From: Thiomargarita sp.
GTDB lineage: Bacteria > Pseudomonadota > Gammaproteobacteria > Beggiatoales > Beggiatoaceae
NCBI GenBank assembly: GCA_030635005.1
Contig: DAOVZS010000110.1
Span: 1 to 6,932, forward strand
Length of the DNA: 6,932 nucleotides
Reading direction: 5' to 3'
The translations under genes and the position numbers were made by a program. This document shows, one piece after another, positions 5,900-6,932 of this stretch; position 1 is the first letter of the stretch, and each line of letters starts with the position of its first letter. A model generated the notes under the pieces. It was not told the origin of the DNA. It ran no database searches and saw only the letters and a program-made list of their open reading frames with translations.

Positions 5900-6361
5900 T
5901 TAACTTTTTTTATGACTTTCTGGAAATTCGCTAAAAACGTCCCGTATTCGTTGCGATTTCATCATAAAAATCATTAATAATATATCAATATAAATAAACA
6001 TCAGGCTTACTTCATTTAAATGTTTCAGGCCAAGCATGACAAATAGCACAAGAATAAGACATTCCAATATCAAACTGCTTAAAAGTAATTCTCTCCCTTT
6101 GTGCCATATCCATCGTATTAAAGCAGAACGGGTTTGAGGGGCACGTTTTAGTAGACTGAGCAACACAAAAGCAGCGGGTAGGTTGGAGCATAATAATAAG
6201 ACATGGAAATGTTCATGTGCAAAACTGACTAAAAAAGGAATTGATGAGATGAGCGGAAAAACAAAAATGAGTACTTGTTTAAGGAGGTAAAGATTAATAA
6301 GTATTAAAAAAAGGGGGATTTTTAACACGTTATCTTCATTGTAGGCGTCAAAACGATACAT
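5900..6361 (-). CDS. Small inner-membrane protein, DUF2919-like
   Basis: The 153-residue protein has about four hydrophobic segments (roughly 15-45, 54-71, 92-112, 118-134). The N-terminus MYRFDAYNEDNVLKIP and the C-terminal MKSQRIRDVFSEFP agree with what I remember of DUF2919 (YfeZ-like): a Y-x-D start, an early LK-P, a central PAAFVLLSLLKR, and S-x-R-[IV]-RD-x-F-x-[DE]-FP at the end. No function is established for that family to my knowledge. A TTG at 6376 would add five residues; the ATG at 6361 fits the family start, although no ribosome site is clear before either. It ends 76 bases before the cytochrome start and, since the cytochrome has its own promoter, may be functionally unrelated. 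Confidence 0.7.
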   Translation of the reverse strand: MYRFDAYNEDNVLKIPLFLILINLYLLKQVLIFVFPLISSIPFLVSFAHEHFHVLLLCSNLPAAFVLLSLLKRAPQTRSALIRWIWHKGRELLLSSLILECLILVLFVMLGLKHLNEVSLMFIYIDILLMIFMMKSQRIRDVFSEFPESHKKS

Positions 6362-6401
6362 AATATTAATATACAATCTTGTCTGAATCAGAATTTACAG
6401 A

Positions 6402-6407
6402 ATTATA
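6402..6407 (-). promoter_or_regulatory. Perfect -10 box upstream of the DUF2919-like gene
   Basis: The minus strand reads TATAAT, about 40 bases before the ATG at 6361. No good -35 box is seen at 16-18 bases; that position falls in the short repeats. In AT-rich DNA one such hexamer is weak evidence, but its location suits the gene. Confidence 0.35.
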
Positions 6408-6428
6408 GAATTTTCAGGATTAAAGGCA

Positions 6429-6452
6429 CAGGCACAATCACAGGCACAATCA
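6429..6452. repeat. Two perfect tandem copies of a 12-bp unit
   Basis: CAGGCACAATCA occurs twice head to tail (6429-6440, 6441-6452), with a partial third copy (AAGGCACA) just before it. The region is non-coding. The period is a multiple of three, but no frame through it looks protein-coding. Confidence 0.8.
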
Positions 6453-6455
6453 CAC

Positions 6456-6520
6456 CAAAACCTGCCAGGTCGCAAGCACAAACACAGTCACAAACAAAAC
6501 CTGGCAAGTCGCAAGCACAA
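6456..6520. repeat. Two 26-bp near-identical repeats, period 39, able to form a hairpin
   Basis: 6456-6481 and 6495-6520 match at 24 of 26 positions. Each contains a quasi-palindrome (ACCTGCCAGGT at 6460-6470, ACCTGGCAAGT at 6499-6509). In a minus-strand transcript these two pair as an 11-bp stem with one G-U and a 28-base loop, followed by TTTT, 26 bases after the caspase gene's stop. It could act as a terminator for that gene, and it resembles dispersed palindromic repeats of filamentous sulfur bacteria (from memory, unverified). Confidence 0.7.
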
Positions 6521-6534
6521 GAATAACAAGAGTT

Positions 6535-6932
6535 CTAAAAACGTGATAAGACAAAATTCTTAAAGCCTCCGGGTGCATGTAACACAGGTATTTGATGGCC
6601 ATCCGTTAATCTATCCATTTCATCCGATAAATAAGTATCTAATTCTTTGATTTTTATCAGTTTATCTTTATTATAGTCCGCTTTTCCTTTTAGGGCTTCT
6701 AGTAAGGCATAGGTAAACACACCGTGTTGTAATTCAGTGAGTTCTTGGGCAAATCCGTCGCTGTCTGTCGCGCTGATGACAACAATTCGCGCATCATTGG
6801 CTTCTTTTGCGAGGCGGGCATTAAAGGCATTGCCTGCATGACAGGTATCTACAAATAAGAGGCGTTGTCCTTGACTATATTGCATGGCATCTTGTAAGAC
6901 ACGCCATTTAATCACGCTTGATTTACGCCAAA
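6535..6932 (-). CDS. Caspase-family (peptidase C14) protein, C-terminal part
   Basis: The frame is open at the window edge, and 131 residues are visible before a TAG stop. A GTG at 6915 is in frame but the reading frame and the domain continue upstream, so it is not the start. The segment RLLFVDTCHAGN contains the catalytic Cys (codon 6841-6843) in the DxCHxG context of C14 caspase-like proteases. It is followed by ARIVVISATDSDGFAQEL, GVFTYALLEALKGKAD, IKELDTYLSDEMDRLTDGHQIP and the closing PGGFKNFVLSRF, all typical of bacterial caspase-domain C-termini. The catalytic His would lie outside the window. Such domains are often fused to N-terminal repeats or sensors, so the full protein may be much longer. 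The protease class is secure; substrate and role are unknown. Confidence 0.88.
   Translation of the reverse strand, partial: WRKSSVIKWRVLQDAMQYSQGQRLLFVDTCHAGNAFNARLAKEANDARIVVISATDSDGFAQELTELQHGVFTYALLEALKGKADYNKDKLIKIKELDTYLSDEMDRLTDGHQIPVLHAPGGFKNFVLSRF

Noticed and set aside
6429..6520. CRISPR-like array
   Set aside because: Only two copies of each unit, different units side by side, a 13-base spacer and no cas genes.

Overview
The window is an AT-rich stretch of bacterial chromosome with every supported gene on the minus strand, so transcription runs from high to low coordinates. The gene content points to a sulfur-oxidising gammaproteobacterium, probably of the Beggiatoaceae/Thiotrichales kind. 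The reasons are a periplasmic flavocytochrome c sulfide dehydrogenase (fccA-fccB), a LolA lipoprotein carrier (a Gram-negative marker), a caspase-like C14 peptidase of the sort common in filamentous sulfur bacteria, and short degenerate intergenic repeats. The taxonomic placement is inference from gene content, not a database match.

Reading in the direction of transcription: (1) 6932-6535 is the C-terminal part of a caspase-family protein, running off the window edge. (2) 6534-6362 is non-coding, with two short direct-repeat systems, a long-range hairpin and a probable promoter. (3) 6361-5900 encodes a small inner-membrane protein resembling DUF2919. (4) 5823-5497 encodes a secreted monoheme cytochrome c with its own good sigma-70-type promoter, followed by a strong hairpin at 5452-5481. 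(5) 5426-3951 encodes an NtrC/LuxO-type sigma-54-dependent response regulator. (6) 3963-3697 is a regulatory region. It holds three spaced copies of a palindromic 15-bp site, a consensus-perfect -24/-12 sigma-54 promoter, and a leader of about 110 nt with a fourth related site. (7) 3696-3580 and 3518-3351 encode two very short, mutually homologous single-helix membrane proteins, ending at a 13-bp hairpin. (8) 3350-3154 is non-coding, purine-rich on the plus strand, with a run of nine G. (9) 3153-1 is a tight cluster lolA-fccA-fccB, followed through an ATGA overlap by the start of a large type IIG-like restriction-modification gene that leaves the window.

How the parts fit together: FccB (FAD, Tat-exported) and FccA (diheme) form the periplasmic sulfide dehydrogenase. 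The separate monoheme cytochrome is a plausible electron acceptor or carrier. The most interesting part is the middle: a sigma-54 activator gene whose 3' end overlaps the first of three helically phased operator-like sites. These sit 97-137 bp upstream of a textbook sigma-54 promoter that appears to drive only the two tiny paralogous membrane proteins. This looks like a self-contained signal-to-small-membrane-protein module that gene callers with a length cut-off would miss. Its signal and the function of the peptides are unknown from sequence alone. No gene-free stretch exceeds 300 bases once the two small genes are counted.
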